From: Planctomycetaceae bacterium
Lineage (GTDB): Bacteria; Planctomycetota; Planctomycetia; Planctomycetales; Planctomycetaceae
Reading direction: 5' to 3'
Assembly (NCBI GenBank): GCA_017795105.1
Contig: CP051247.1
Coordinates: forward strand, 5,222,001 to 5,286,000
DNA length: 64,000 nt
Positions within the stretch are counted from its first letter, which is position 1. Every line of letters begins with the position of its first letter. Below the pieces are notes generated by a model that had not been told where the DNA came from, made no database searches, and saw only the letters and a list, made by a program, of their open reading frames with translations. A program made the translations under genes and the position numbers. Positions 11,801 through 19,998 of the stretch are shown here, piece by piece.

Positions 11801-12496
11801 AGCCGAACCGCTGCGGCCCGACCACGGCATGACATCGTGACCACGATAGACCTTGCCGCGAGTGAAGCACTTCTTCAGAAAGGTCCAGATCGTCTCATTG
11901 TTCTCGGTCGAGAAGGTGAAATACGACCCGCCCCAGTCGGGATTGCCGAGCTTCGAAACGAGACGATGAGCGGCATCGGCGACTTTCTCGCCCCGAGCGG
12001 TTTCATACTCGACTGGTTCCTCGGAGCCGACGTTCTCAGCCAGTTTTCGCAATTCGTTCGGACTGTCCCATTCCATCCAGTAGCCGAGCCGTTGCGACTG
12101 TTCGGTCTGACGAGCCGCGAAATTCAGCACGCGACGCTTGCACTCATTCACGAACTGATCGATGCCGTAATCGTTGATCGCGTTTTTGGTTCCGAGTCCC
12201 AGCTGCTTCTCGACTTCGACTTCGACCCACAAGCCCTGGCAGTCGAACCCGTTCTGATAACGAAGTTCGTGGCCGGTCATCGCGAAATATCGCTGAAATG
12301 CGTCCTTATAGGTCCGTCCCCAGGCATGGTGGACACCCATGGGGTTATTGGCCGTGATGGGGCCATCCAGAAATGACCACTTCGGGCGTCCGGCGTTCTT
12401 TTCACGCAGCTTGCGGAAAATCTCGCGGGTGGACCAGAACTTCAGAGCCGAATGTTCGCCACGAATGAAGTCGGAATCGGAGACCTTTTGAAACAT
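8891..12496 (-). CDS. ileS: Isoleucyl-tRNA synthetase (class I), non-canonical signature motifs
   Basis: 1201 aa from the ATG at 12496 (a TTG three codons earlier is also possible). Charges tRNA-Ile. The class I core is present: an opening segment FLDGPITANNPMGVHHAWGR aligns with DGPPYANGDIHIGHAL, so the HIGH box reads GVHH; the KMSKS loop reads PMHKSDG. A large editing (CP1) insertion occupies roughly residues 180-500 (with LLVWTTTPWTLTSNVA), then WLDAGITPFSTMG and the anticodon-binding helical domain. These replacements characterise a distinct IleRS lineage rather than decay: the rest of the gene is intact and it appears to be the only ileS here. Stands alone on the minus strand, divergent from the sensor kinase. 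Confidence 0.92.
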   Translation of the reverse strand: MFQKVSDSDFIRGEHSALKFWSTREIFRKLREKNAGRPKWSFLDGPITANNPMGVHHAWGRTYKDAFQRYFAMTGHELRYQNGFDCQGLWVEVEVEKQLGLGTKNAINDYGIDQFVNECKRRVLNFAARQTEQSQRLGYWMEWDSPNELRKLAENVGSEEPVEYETARGEKVADAAHRLVSKLGNPDWGGSYFTFSTENNETIWTFLKKCFTRGKVYRGHDVMPWSGRSGSAYSQMEIADGRKLTVHRSLFVKFPLQEREKESLLVWTTTPWTLTSNVAAAVNPELDYLKVQMKRDGQIYYFAKENLNYKRLDKEFKEGFGRPEWSWPEDIGKLKTLAQILKEQGGFEELGTIKGAEMVGWKYTGPFDELPAQSQPGGYPPEKNLMDKTAVDCHLVVDGGRDSKGNAHVVAGEGTGIVHTAPGCGDVDHKIGIELGIVGIAPLGENGLFQEGFGEFTGRNAIDQETVDLVIEKLQEKGLLVSVEKYPHIYPHCWRTGDELVFRLVDEWFIDMDWREEIKDVTRQIDWLPDSIDGQNREVEWLTNMRDWMISKKRFWGLALPIWINPEDPSDFEVIGSLAELKERAVEGWDVLEGNTPHRPWIDAVKIKSEKTGAVLSRIEDVGNPWLDAGITPFSTMGYNTHRDMWEKWYPADFVTECFPGQFRNWFYSLLSLSTMMRYDETDDPAMKRPFKTLLGHRLVMDELGRPMHKSDGTAIWFEEAAEQLGVDTLRWMYLNQNPAVDLRFGLRDKDQPVALETPDGTITETQEGSPTCKVTSKPADEIRRQFLIPLWNSYAFFVNYARLDEFNPNDEQVPYAERQEIDRWILSRLQTLIQVAHESFQAYDTSRFVTTAGQFIDDLSNWYIRRNRRRFWRSKDVNDSDKRAAYQTLHEVIVTLCQLLAPVIPFLSERIYQNLVFGRDLVAGETETPADSKWPESVHLCDYPQVNPELLDEELNARTATAQRVVKLGHQVREMTNMRVRQPLAEIRITCSDPGQQAAIEQLAGVIQDELNVKKITAVENLDGIVQYAFKPNLKTVGPKYGKLLGKIRKELPALDPQALAPLRAGESVTIDLSGDSITLEPDDVLVSTEQSSEWGTADEQGVQVAISTVLTDELIAEGMARDFVRHVQQARKDANLEIEDRIQIRYATEEARVREMVETWQDYISTETLADSLAREESVEDGKSVNVGDFSVVLAVSVS

Positions 12497-12973
12497 TGTG
12501 TGCAACAGCCTTGTCGGTCGATGAAAACGGGGTTCTGGGAGTCGGAGACGTCAGACCTGAGAACCGTACGGAATCGGCTCGCAAAATGAAAGCGCAGCCC
12601 CCGGGTCAGTGAACCTCAGATGGCTTTCAACATCGCAGCCCACCGTCCGGGACACTTGCCCGACGCGATTGTTCGGATCATCCGACATGGGCCGGGAACA
12701 CCGGTTCTGCGGCTCCAGGAAACCGCTCTCGTCCCATGCTCCTGATGTACGGCCTGTAAACACCTGAGGGGACCCGGAATATTCGGCGTGGTCAGCACGA
12801 CCGACAGGTTCGATGCGATCGCAACCGGCAAACCCGTAACGAAACTTTCTTCCAGACAGGGTCGGTATTTTTACCTAAATCTCAGTTCCGTCGCCAAAAC
12901 GCAACACACGTTTAAGACAGGAGACCCGGATGTCTCCCAACGTCTAAAGTCTGAATTACGGAGTAGGTTACGG
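12497..12973. other. Divergent intergenic region, ileS / sensor kinase
   Basis: 477 bp between two genes that point away from each other, so it should hold both promoters. A frame continues in phase upstream of the kinase start from 12788, but the extra 62 residues lack any membrane or domain signal and the ribosome site supports 12974. No tRNA-like structure, T-box core or strong consensus promoter was recognised. Confidence 0.4.
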
Positions 12974-15109
12974 ATGTCCCTCAAATCTCTTTCGAGTCGA
13001 CTGGCCCCGTGGATCGGCGGAGGAGTCACTCTTCTGATCTGCCTGGCGGGAGTTCTCCTGATCGAGAGCTTCGAGAACGAACGCTACCATCACGAAGTCC
13101 GTGCAAATGTGGTTCAGGAACTGGGGCTGATACGGTCCAGGGCCGAATCGGCTGTGAACGCGCGGATGTCGCTCACGATTGCGCTGCGAGCCTTTGTCTC
13201 TTCGGATCCGAGTGTCGCCAGCGATCCGGAACGATTCGGCCGCCTCGGCGCGACCATGATCTCGGCCACGCCGGGCATTCGCAATATCGCCCTTTCTCGC
13301 GGAACGACGATCTGCAATGTCTGGCCCTATGAGCCCAATAAGGAAGCTCTCGGAGTCGATCTGCTGGAGATTCCGCATCAGCGGGAAGCGATCGAGCATG
13401 TCATGTCGACGAAAGATCCGGTGCTGGCAGGCCCGTTGGAGCTGATCCAGGGGGGCGGGAAGGCCTTTATTAACCGAGCCGCCATTTTCACGCCTGATCC
13501 TGATAACCCCGAAAAGGGGGAGAAATACTGGGGAATCGCGGCGATCGTGATCGATGGCCAAACGCTGCTGGACGAAGTCCTTCAGGCGGCTCCGAAGTCG
13601 CTGGAAATTGCAATTCGTGGCAAAGACGGAATGGGAGCCGAAGGCGAGTACTTTTACGGGAATGCCGGGATCGAGCAGCGGGAGCCGATTTGTCAGTCGA
13701 TCTCGCTCCTGGGCGGATCGTGGCAGATTCTCGCCGCTCCGATGCATGGCTGGCAGGCGCATTCACCTTACGTGTACTCAATTCGCATTCTGGGGGGGAT
13801 TGGCTCGATCCTGATCGCTCTGACTCTGGGATGTCTGATCACGGCCAATATCCGCTCCCGCGATGCCAAGCTCGTCGCCGAAGATGCCTCTCGGGCCAAG
13901 ACTCAGTTTCTGGGACGCATGAGTCACGAAATCCGGACCCCGCTCACGGCCATCTCCGGCTTCACGGAAGAACTTCGGAATGTCGTGAAGTCTGAAGATG
14001 CACTGGAGCATATCGAAGTCATTGAACGGAACAGCGATCATCTGATGCTGATCGTGAACGATATTCTCGACGTCACGCAGATCGAATCGCGCAAGATGAA
14101 GATCAACCATACCCGGTTCGACCTCATCTCGCTGATCAACGATGTCGTTGCTCTCTACAAACCACAGGCTGAGCGAAACGGCGTCGAATTCAGGGCCGTC
14201 ATTGCTGACGACGTGCCACGGCAGATTCTGTCTGATCCCGTCCGGATCCGTCAGGTACTCATGAACCTGGTCGGCAACGCGATCAAATTCACGAACGAGG
14301 GCCACGTCGAGATTGCGGTTAAGTCGCGGTCTCTCGATCTGGCGATGTCTGAAATTGAGTTCGCTGTTCGGGACACCGGCATCGGGATCTCATCGAAAGT
14401 TCTGCCGGACATCTTCGAGCCTTTCGTTCAGGAAGATGCTTCAACAAGTCGCCGGTTCGGAGGAACGGGCCTCGGCCTTGTCATTTGCCGCAGCCTGTGC
14501 CGCTGTCTGGGCGGAGACGTCTCGGTGAAGAGCGAGATCCAGAAGGGGAGCGAGTTCATCGCCACCATTCGAGCCGAGGTTCGCCCGGAACGTGCCTTGG
14601 CTGAGGACACAAGTCGTTCGCGACGATCTTCCACGGAAAAGGCTCTGGCCGGTCGTAAGATTCTGCTGGCGGAAGATGGCATCGATAACCAGCGGCTCAT
14701 TCAGTTCATTCTTGAAAAAGCCGGCGCCGAAATGGTGGTCGTCGAGAATGGCGAGGAAGCTCTGGAGATGATGAACTCGCGGGAAGGGGCAACCGTCGAT
14801 CTGATCCTGATGGATATGCAGATGCCGATTGTCGATGGTTACACCGCGACCCGTCGACTGAGAGAACAGCAGCACATTTTGCCGATTATCGCGCTGACCG
14901 CCCACGTCTTTCCCGGGGAGATCGAGCGATGTTTGAAGGCCGGCTGCGATGTCTATATGCCTAAGCCGATCGATCGCCGGGCACTCATCGAGAAGATTCG
15001 CGAGATGATCGGCAACGCCGCTCAGGGAATCGCGGGCGGATCGATGCGGGATCAACCCAGCTGGCATCGGGTCCGGAACAACAATATCCGCATGGATCGG
15101 CACGGCTGA
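12974..15109 (+). CDS. Hybrid sensor histidine kinase/response regulator with extracytoplasmic CHASE-like sensor
   Basis: 711 aa. Transmembrane helix at about 10-33, periplasmic CHASE-like domain about 60-250 (RNIALSRGTTICNVWPYEPN fits the domain), second helix about 275-297, HisKA with phosphoacceptor His318 in MSHEIRTP, HATPase_c with the N box NLVGNAIKFT, DTGIGI and FGGTGLGL, and a C-terminal receiver with phosphoacceptor Asp614 in LILMDMQMP and Lys in MPKPID. All catalytic residues are present. Start chosen at 12974 because GGAGTAGG lies just upstream and the signal/transmembrane segment then begins the protein. No partner regulator is adjacent, so output passes to an unlinked protein or phosphotransferase. 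Ligand unknown. Confidence 0.92.
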   Translation: MSLKSLSSRLAPWIGGGVTLLICLAGVLLIESFENERYHHEVRANVVQELGLIRSRAESAVNARMSLTIALRAFVSSDPSVASDPERFGRLGATMISATPGIRNIALSRGTTICNVWPYEPNKEALGVDLLEIPHQREAIEHVMSTKDPVLAGPLELIQGGGKAFINRAAIFTPDPDNPEKGEKYWGIAAIVIDGQTLLDEVLQAAPKSLEIAIRGKDGMGAEGEYFYGNAGIEQREPICQSISLLGGSWQILAAPMHGWQAHSPYVYSIRILGGIGSILIALTLGCLITANIRSRDAKLVAEDASRAKTQFLGRMSHEIRTPLTAISGFTEELRNVVKSEDALEHIEVIERNSDHLMLIVNDILDVTQIESRKMKINHTRFDLISLINDVVALYKPQAERNGVEFRAVIADDVPRQILSDPVRIRQVLMNLVGNAIKFTNEGHVEIAVKSRSLDLAMSEIEFAVRDTGIGISSKVLPDIFEPFVQEDASTSRRFGGTGLGLVICRSLCRCLGGDVSVKSEIQKGSEFIATIRAEVRPERALAEDTSRSRRSSTEKALAGRKILLAEDGIDNQRLIQFILEKAGAEMVVVENGEEALEMMNSREGATVDLILMDMQMPIVDGYTATRRLREQQHILPIIALTAHVFPGEIERCLKAGCDVYMPKPIDRRALIEKIREMIGNAAQGIAGGSMRDQPSWHRVRNNNIRMDRHG

Positions 15110-15128
15110 TACCGGGAAGTAACGCAAA

Positions 15129-15160
15129 AAGGCTGGGACGACGGCGTCGATCCCAGCCTT
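15129..15160. terminator. Bidirectional hairpin terminator between convergent genes
   Basis: Perfect 10-bp stem AAGGCTGGGA / TCCCAGCCTT with a 12-nt loop; A-rich on the left and T-rich on the right, so it can serve the kinase (plus) and the sulfatase (minus), which converge here with 73 bp between stops. Confidence 0.75.
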
Positions 15161-15182
15161 CTTGTGTTGATGCAAAACCGCT

Positions 15183-16775
15183 CTAGGACTCGGCTCGCAT
15201 TTTCTTTTTCCAGTCGTCCGGCATCTCGCGGATGTCTGAATCATCCTGATATTGCTTAGCCAGTTCGTCGAGCTTCTGCTTCATCTCGGCGATCTTCTCG
15301 GCATGCTCTTTCTTGCCGTACAGGTTCGTTAGCTCGTCCGGATCTTCTTCGAGATCGTAGAACTCCCATTCGCCGAACTGATAGAAGTGAATCAGCTTGT
15401 AGCGATCGGTGCGAACGCCGCGATGCTTCGCCACCATGTGCACGCTGGGATACTCGTAGTAGTGATAGTAAATCGCATCCCGCCAGTCGTCGGGCGTTTT
15501 GCCCTTCATCAGCGGCACCAGCGATTTGCCCTGCATATTCTCAGGAATCTCGGCTCCGGCCATGTCGAGGAACGTCTCTGCGTAGTCGAGATTCTGGACC
15601 AGATCGGTATTCACCGACCCCGCTTCAATCACGCCCGGCCACTTCGCGATCAGCGGCATCTTCAGCGATTCTTCGTACATCCAGCGTTTGTCGTACCAGC
15701 CGTGATCGCCGAGATAGAAACCTTGATCGGACGAGTAGATGACGATTGTGTTCTCATCGAGCCCCGACTCTTTCAAATAATCCATCAGCCGCCCGACACT
15801 GTCATCAACGCCCTTCACGCAACGCAGGTAGTTGCGGATGTAGCGGTGGTATTTCCAGCGGATCAGTTCCTTGCCGGTCAGGTTCAGCTTCTTCAGTTCG
15901 TTGTTCTTCATGTCGAAGACAGCGTTCCACTGCTCCAGCTGTTCCGGCGTCATCTTCTCGAGGTTCTTCGCGCCCGATCGGTCCACCGACTTCCCGGCGT
16001 ACGGATCCCATCCGTGAATCGGCGGGCCGAAGCAGTCGAAGACGATATTCAGATGCCCGTCGATTTCCATCTCCTGATGCCGGGCCGGACTGGCATTGTC
16101 TTCCCAGTTGTCGAACAACGTCTTCGGCTCGGGAATGTCGACATCGTCGTACAGCGTCAGGTAGTGCAGGGGAGGCATCCACGTTCGGTGCGGGGCCTTG
16201 TGCTGGCACATCAGCATGAACGGCTTCGAATCGTCCCGCTGTTCTTTGAGCCAGTTGAGGGCTTCATCGGTCACGAGATCGGTGCAGTAGCCTTCCTGAA
16301 CTTCGCGACCCTTGGGCGTCTTGAAGGCGGGGTTGTAATAGTCCCCCTGACCGGGCAGCACCTTCCAGTGGTCGAAGCCCTGCGGATCGGTGCCGAGATG
16401 CCACTTGCCGAGCATCACGGTCTGATAGCCGGCCTTCTGCAGCAGCTTGGGGAACGTCTGCTGATCGCCATTAAAGCGGTCGCCGTTGTCCATGAAGCCA
16501 TTCAGATGGCTGTGCAGCCCCGTCTGAATCACGGCCCGGCTCGGTCCGCAGATCGAGTTCGAGCAGAAACTGTTGCGGAACAGCATGCCCTGTTTGGCAA
16601 GCTTGTCGATGTTCGGCGTCGGATTCACATTCTGCAGCCAGCCTTCATAGGCGCCGATGGCGTGCGGGGCGTGATCATCGGTGAAGATGAATAGAATATT
16701 GGGCCGATCGGCAGCTGCCAGCGGGGAGGCAGACGCGAGCATCACGGCGAATAGAAACGCAAAGACTGTTTTCAC
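15183..16775 (-). CDS. Secreted type I sulfatase
   Basis: 530 aa. GTG start with GAGG 6 nt upstream; signal peptide 1-22 (ends LAAA). Alkaline-phosphatase/sulfatase fold: NILFIFTDDHAP carries the metal-binding Asp33/Asp34, and CGPSR at 76-80 is the C-x-P-S-R motif whose Cys76 must be converted to formylglycine. HKAPHRTWMPP and SSDQGFYLGDHGWYDKRWMYE complete the active site. Such enzymes remove sulfate esters from algal or host polysaccharides; planctomycetes hold dozens. Similar in length to choline/iduronate-type sulfatases, but substrate is not predictable. Stands alone. Confidence 0.93.
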   Translation of the reverse strand: MKTVFAFLFAVMLASASPLAAADRPNILFIFTDDHAPHAIGAYEGWLQNVNPTPNIDKLAKQGMLFRNSFCSNSICGPSRAVIQTGLHSHLNGFMDNGDRFNGDQQTFPKLLQKAGYQTVMLGKWHLGTDPQGFDHWKVLPGQGDYYNPAFKTPKGREVQEGYCTDLVTDEALNWLKEQRDDSKPFMLMCQHKAPHRTWMPPLHYLTLYDDVDIPEPKTLFDNWEDNASPARHQEMEIDGHLNIVFDCFGPPIHGWDPYAGKSVDRSGAKNLEKMTPEQLEQWNAVFDMKNNELKKLNLTGKELIRWKYHRYIRNYLRCVKGVDDSVGRLMDYLKESGLDENTIVIYSSDQGFYLGDHGWYDKRWMYEESLKMPLIAKWPGVIEAGSVNTDLVQNLDYAETFLDMAGAEIPENMQGKSLVPLMKGKTPDDWRDAIYYHYYEYPSVHMVAKHRGVRTDRYKLIHFYQFGEWEFYDLEEDPDELTNLYGKKEHAEKIAEMKQKLDELAKQYQDDSDIREMPDDWKKKMRAES

Positions 16776-17106
16776 AGGGACCTCTTCTTCCGGTGAGCGA
16801 GACAGGAATTCCTTAATCTGAGCGACCTTAATCTCGGGTTCGGTCGCCGCCCATTACGATAATAGTCTCCACCACGGATGCAACTCTCCTGCCCTCTGCT
16901 GGTGATCAACTGTGGTGGACTTTGGAATGGCGGTATCTTGCCGCAGAATCCGTCGGGCCACGAGTTGCGATGCCCTGTTATTGCGAATCTTCGACGTCGT
17001 TCGAATTCATCATCGGACCGCAAATCCTTAGATTCCCTGAAACCTGCCGCGGGGTTCGGTGGTTAAATCACTAAGACGACTTCCTTCAATCGACCGGGAA
17101 TTCACG
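16776..17106. other. Divergent promoter region, sulfatase / hydrolase
   Basis: 331 bp between divergent secreted enzymes. No coding frame, hairpin repeat or clear consensus promoter recognised; none of the palindromic families occur here. Confidence 0.35.
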
Positions 17107-18201
17107 ATGCGAGTTTTTCTAACTGCCCTGACAATCTGCCTGCTGCTCCCTCATGCTGCCTCGGCTCAGAGAGAGCGACGGATCTCGCCGGAACGGCTGC
17201 AGCAGATTCGCAATTATCTGGCCGGCCGAAACGAAGAAACGATTCCCGCGCAGATAGATCCCGGGAATTCCGAGCTCTATGGCACTCAGGCCGGGAAGTT
17301 CTCGTTCAAGGCACATCAGCTTGATCTGGACGATGAATCACGCGGAAAAACAATCCCGCTGCGGATCACCGTTCCGGATGTCGAGGGCGCTGTCCCGCTG
17401 ATCGTGCATTGTCACGGAGCGGGCGGCTCGCGCGACGGTTACCAGCCGCTTGTCGAGCACTGGGCCAGTCACGGCTACGTGGTCATTCAGCCGACATTCG
17501 GCGATTCGATCTCGCTGCTGACGCCGGAAGAGCGTCGCGAATTCACGTCCCCTGCCAGCTTCGTGAATTCCGCCGTGGTGACCCGCCAGTGGAACGAACG
17601 GCCACGGGATGTGATGTTCGTACTCGACTCGCTCGATTTGATCGCAGAGAAGGTCCCTCAGGTGAAGGGAAAGATCGATCGAGAAGCGATGGCGGTGACC
17701 GGCCATTCCTATGGAGCCCACACGACGATGATGCTCAGCGGTCTGAGCATTCCCGTTTCGGGGCAGCAATACTCCGAGCCGCGATTTCAGTGTGCGATCG
17801 CCATCAGCCCGCAGGGACCGGGTGGGTTGTTTCAGCCGGACGGTTACCAGTCGATTCGCGGCCCGATGCTCATGGTCACCGGTGATAACGACGGCACACC
17901 CCAGCGCGGAAAAGAAGACAAGAATGGAGAATGGCGGAAAGAGGCGTACGATCATCTCGCCCCCGGCCAGAAGTATCTGCTGTGGATCGACGGTGCTCAT
18001 CACAACTTCGGCGGCATCAGCGGAGGAGAACGGCGGCTCAATACCGGCCCCGTCGCTCCCGATCATGCGTTGCTGCTGAAGTCGACGACGCTGACCTTTC
18101 TCGATTGTTACCTGAAAGGCGATTCGGTTGCGAAGGAGGCGCTGCATTCGCCAGAATTCCGCCAGCGAGCCGCCGACTTGGCCTCGCTGACCGTGAAGTA
18201 A
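17107..18201 (+). CDS. Secreted alpha/beta hydrolase (dienelactone hydrolase/PAF-acetylhydrolase type)
   Basis: 364 aa. Signal peptide 1-20 (MRVFLTALTICLLLPHAASA). Alpha/beta hydrolase core: oxyanion region VHCHGAGGSRDGY, nucleophile elbow GHSYGAHT, acidic residue near VTGDNDGTPQ, and catalytic His in IDGAHHNFGG. The fold and motifs resemble platelet-activating-factor acetylhydrolase/dienelactone hydrolase-like exported esterases. Start set at 17107 because it opens the signal peptide; an in-phase start 16 codons earlier adds non-signal residues. The stop is followed in the same reading frame by hpnC, with only 8 codons between. Confidence 0.88.
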   Translation: MRVFLTALTICLLLPHAASAQRERRISPERLQQIRNYLAGRNEETIPAQIDPGNSELYGTQAGKFSFKAHQLDLDDESRGKTIPLRITVPDVEGAVPLIVHCHGAGGSRDGYQPLVEHWASHGYVVIQPTFGDSISLLTPEERREFTSPASFVNSAVVTRQWNERPRDVMFVLDSLDLIAEKVPQVKGKIDREAMAVTGHSYGAHTTMMLSGLSIPVSGQQYSEPRFQCAIAISPQGPGGLFQPDGYQSIRGPMLMVTGDNDGTPQRGKEDKNGEWRKEAYDHLAPGQKYLLWIDGAHHNFGGISGGERRLNTGPVAPDHALLLKSTTLTFLDCYLKGDSVAKEALHSPEFRQRAADLASLTVK

Positions 18202-18225
18202 ACCGGCCCAGGCGAGGATGGACCC

Positions 18226-19146
18226 ATTTCGACCGCAACGATCTTTCAGCGTGAGCTCGAACGATGGGGGCCCGCTGCTCCGTCCCGAACCGTCACGCTG
18301 GCCCAGGCCGAAGAATACACGCGGACGCTCGCTCACACGCACTACGAAAACTTCCCGGTCGTTACGAAGCTGCTCCCCCGCGATCTGCGGCAACCGTTTT
18401 ACAACGTCTACGCCTTTTGCCGCTGGGCCGATGACCTGGGCGACGAGGTCGAGTCGAGTGAGGAATCGCTTTCGCTGCTGGCGTGGTGGCGAAGTGGACT
18501 CGAAGACTGTCTCAACGGCAGCGCCCGGCATCCGGTTTACGTCGCTCTCGGTGAGACCATTCGTCAGCGGAACGTGCCGCCCGAACTGTTTCACGATCTG
18601 ATTTCGGCCTTCGAGCGCGATCAGCGACAGACTCGCTACGAGACGTACGCCGACCTGCAGTCGTATTGCGTGCAGAGCGCGAACCCGGTGGGGCGAATTC
18701 TTCTGCACCTGGCCGACGCAGCAAACGATGAGACGCTGCGGCTTTCTGACAATGTCTGCACCGGCCTGCAGCTGATCAACTTCTGGCAGGACGTGCATCG
18801 TGATTGGCAGATTGGAAGAGTCTATCTGCCGCAGGAAGACCTGAACCGTTACGACGTCTGTGAGAACGATCTGGCGACCGGCCGCTCGACGCCTGCCTTT
18901 CAGCGACTGCTTGCATTCCAGGTCGACCGAGCCGAGCAACTGCTACTCTCCGGCGGCCCGCTGGCTCAGCAGGTGCCGCGAAACATCCGCTTCGACATCC
19001 GCCTGTTCGCCCTCGGCGGCCTGCATCTCTGCGACAAGATCCGACAGATCGACCATCGCGTGCTCGAACAGCGCCCCAAGCTTTCCAAAGCCGATCTGCT
19101 CAGCCTCGCCTGGAAAGCCACCACCGGCACCGGCTTCCGCAAATAA
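18226..19146 (+). CDS. hpnC: Squalene synthase-like HpnC (hopanoid/squalene pathway)
   Basis: About 306 aa. Trans-isoprenyl diphosphate synthase (squalene/phytoene synthase) family: HYENFPVVTKLLP and YAFCRWADDLGDE (first Asp-rich motif) match HpnC, and NFWQDVHRDWQIGRVYLP is the second Asp-rich motif. In bacteria HpnC, HpnD and HpnE convert farnesyl diphosphate to squalene. The frame is open from the stop of the upstream hydrolase (18199-18201) yet contains no ATG, GTG or TTG before the conserved HYENF block. The family-like N-terminus (ISTATIFQRELERWGPAA) would begin at an ATT at 18226, preceded by GCGAGGATGG; an ATG at 18218 is in another frame. Start therefore uncertain: ATT initiation, a frameshift, or a sequence error. 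hpnD/hpnE are not in the window. Confidence 0.88.
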   Translation: MSTATIFQRELERWGPAAPSRTVTLAQAEEYTRTLAHTHYENFPVVTKLLPRDLRQPFYNVYAFCRWADDLGDEVESSEESLSLLAWWRSGLEDCLNGSARHPVYVALGETIRQRNVPPELFHDLISAFERDQRQTRYETYADLQSYCVQSANPVGRILLHLADAANDETLRLSDNVCTGLQLINFWQDVHRDWQIGRVYLPQEDLNRYDVCENDLATGRSTPAFQRLLAFQVDRAEQLLLSGGPLAQQVPRNIRFDIRLFALGGLHLCDKIRQIDHRVLEQRPKLSKADLLSLAWKATTGTGFRK

Positions 19147-19150
19147 AACC

Positions 19151-19655
19151 GTACCGGCGGCATCCTGCCGCCGAGAACGCGTTGCCTGTCTCGAGCCGGT
19201 GCGACTCTATGGAACGTCACTTTGGAGTCCAACACCTCCACAAGACAGGCCATGTCCCTTCGGCGGCAGGATGCCGCCGCTACGGGGGGGCTCCGCGAGC
19301 ATTGTCCAGCGACCACGGGGATCGGGAATATATTTCGTACCGGCGGCATCCTGCCGCCGAAAACGCGTTGCATGTCTTGAGCCGTTGAGACTCTATGGAA
19401 CGTCACTTTGGAGTCCGACAGGTCGACAAGACAGGCCACGTCCACTCGGCGGCAGGATGCCGCCGCTACGGGGGGGCTCCGCGAGTATTGTCCAGCGACC
19501 ATGGGGATCGGGAATAGACTTCGTACCGGCGGCATCCTGCCGCCGAGAACGCGTTGCCTGTCTCGATCCGATGAGACTCTATGGAACGTCACTTTGCAGT
19601 CCGACACGTCCACAAGACAGGCCACGTCCCTTCGGCGGCAGGATGCCGCCGGTAC
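19151..19655. repeat. Three tandem 186-bp units of paired REP-like palindromes (family A)
   Basis: Family A arm: GTAC or GTAG foot, then stem CGGCGGCA, loop TCC, stem TGCCGCCG. Three units (19151-19284, 19337-19469, 19523-19655) each hold a forward arm and an inverted arm about 80 bp apart; the spacer also has weak internal pairing (GCCTGTCT with AGACAGGC). Start-to-start distance is 186 bp both times, with a conserved 52-bp link containing GGGGGGCTCCGCGAG. Begins 5 nt after the hpnC stop. Units differ by scattered substitutions, so the amplification is not very recent. Confidence 0.9.
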
Positions 19656-19750
19656 GACGGGGAGTGGCGCGAGTGTTGTCAAAGTCTGCCGGCTTCCCAT
19701 AATGATATTGAGTCGCTGCTGAGCGTCAGCTCTCTCATCGACTCGAAGGA

Positions 19751-19930
19751 GTTGGTGGCCCGAAAGATTCTTTCGGCGCGGCGAAGCCGTGGGCGAAGCG
19801 CTTTTGATCGTAATTCGACAACTGGACATGCCCCCGGTAAGCAACGGCGACTCATGACAGTGCCTTCGTACGCCTAAGAGCAGTCTCCCACGACTGCGCC
19901 GCCCCGATAGCCGAGCTATCAGGGCCACTC
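19751..19930. repeat. Inverted pair of family D/E palindromes with GNA mini-hairpins
   Basis: Left arm (about 19753-19805): GGTGGCC, perfect palindrome CGAAAGATTCTTTCG, then mini-hairpin GCGGC-GAA-GCCGT and tail GGGCGAAGC. Right arm (about 19882-19930, inverted): same scaffold with palindrome around CTGATAGC..GCTATCGG and mini-hairpin GGC-GCA-GTC. The two arms keep the scaffold but carry different palindromes. The rest of 19656-19998 shows no gene. Confidence 0.75.
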
Positions 19931-19998
19931 TGGTTTCGACTGGCCGCGTGCCTGTTGTTCCCGGGGTGTGATAAAACCAATCGCGAGAGAATATCCAC

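Noticed and set aside
9113..12376. A 1087-codon open frame on the plus strand
   Set aside because: Lies wholly antisense to ileS, whose protein is clearly conserved; the antisense product resembles nothing.
12788..12973. N-terminal extension of the sensor kinase
   Set aside because: In phase, but the start has no ribosome site and the extension precedes the transmembrane segment without a known role; 12974 has GGAGTAGG.
17338..18939. A 533-codon minus-strand frame across the hydrolase and hpnC
   Set aside because: Spans two recognisable plus-strand genes and the gap between them; no domain, no start signal.
17107..19146. A natural hydrolase-HpnC fusion by stop-codon read-through
   Set aside because: Same frame and short gap are suggestive, but the stop is a TAA, the products have different cell locations (signal peptide versus cytoplasm) and no read-through signal is visible.
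19151..19655. CRISPR array
   Set aside because: Only three units of 186 bp with palindromic arms and a conserved link; no short repeat/unique spacer pattern and no cas genes.
19182..19877. Reading frames translating the A-type repeats (Arg/Pro-rich peptides with AASCRRR-like repeats)
   Set aside because: They arise from the palindromes themselves, are present in several frames on both strands, and carry no ribosome sites.
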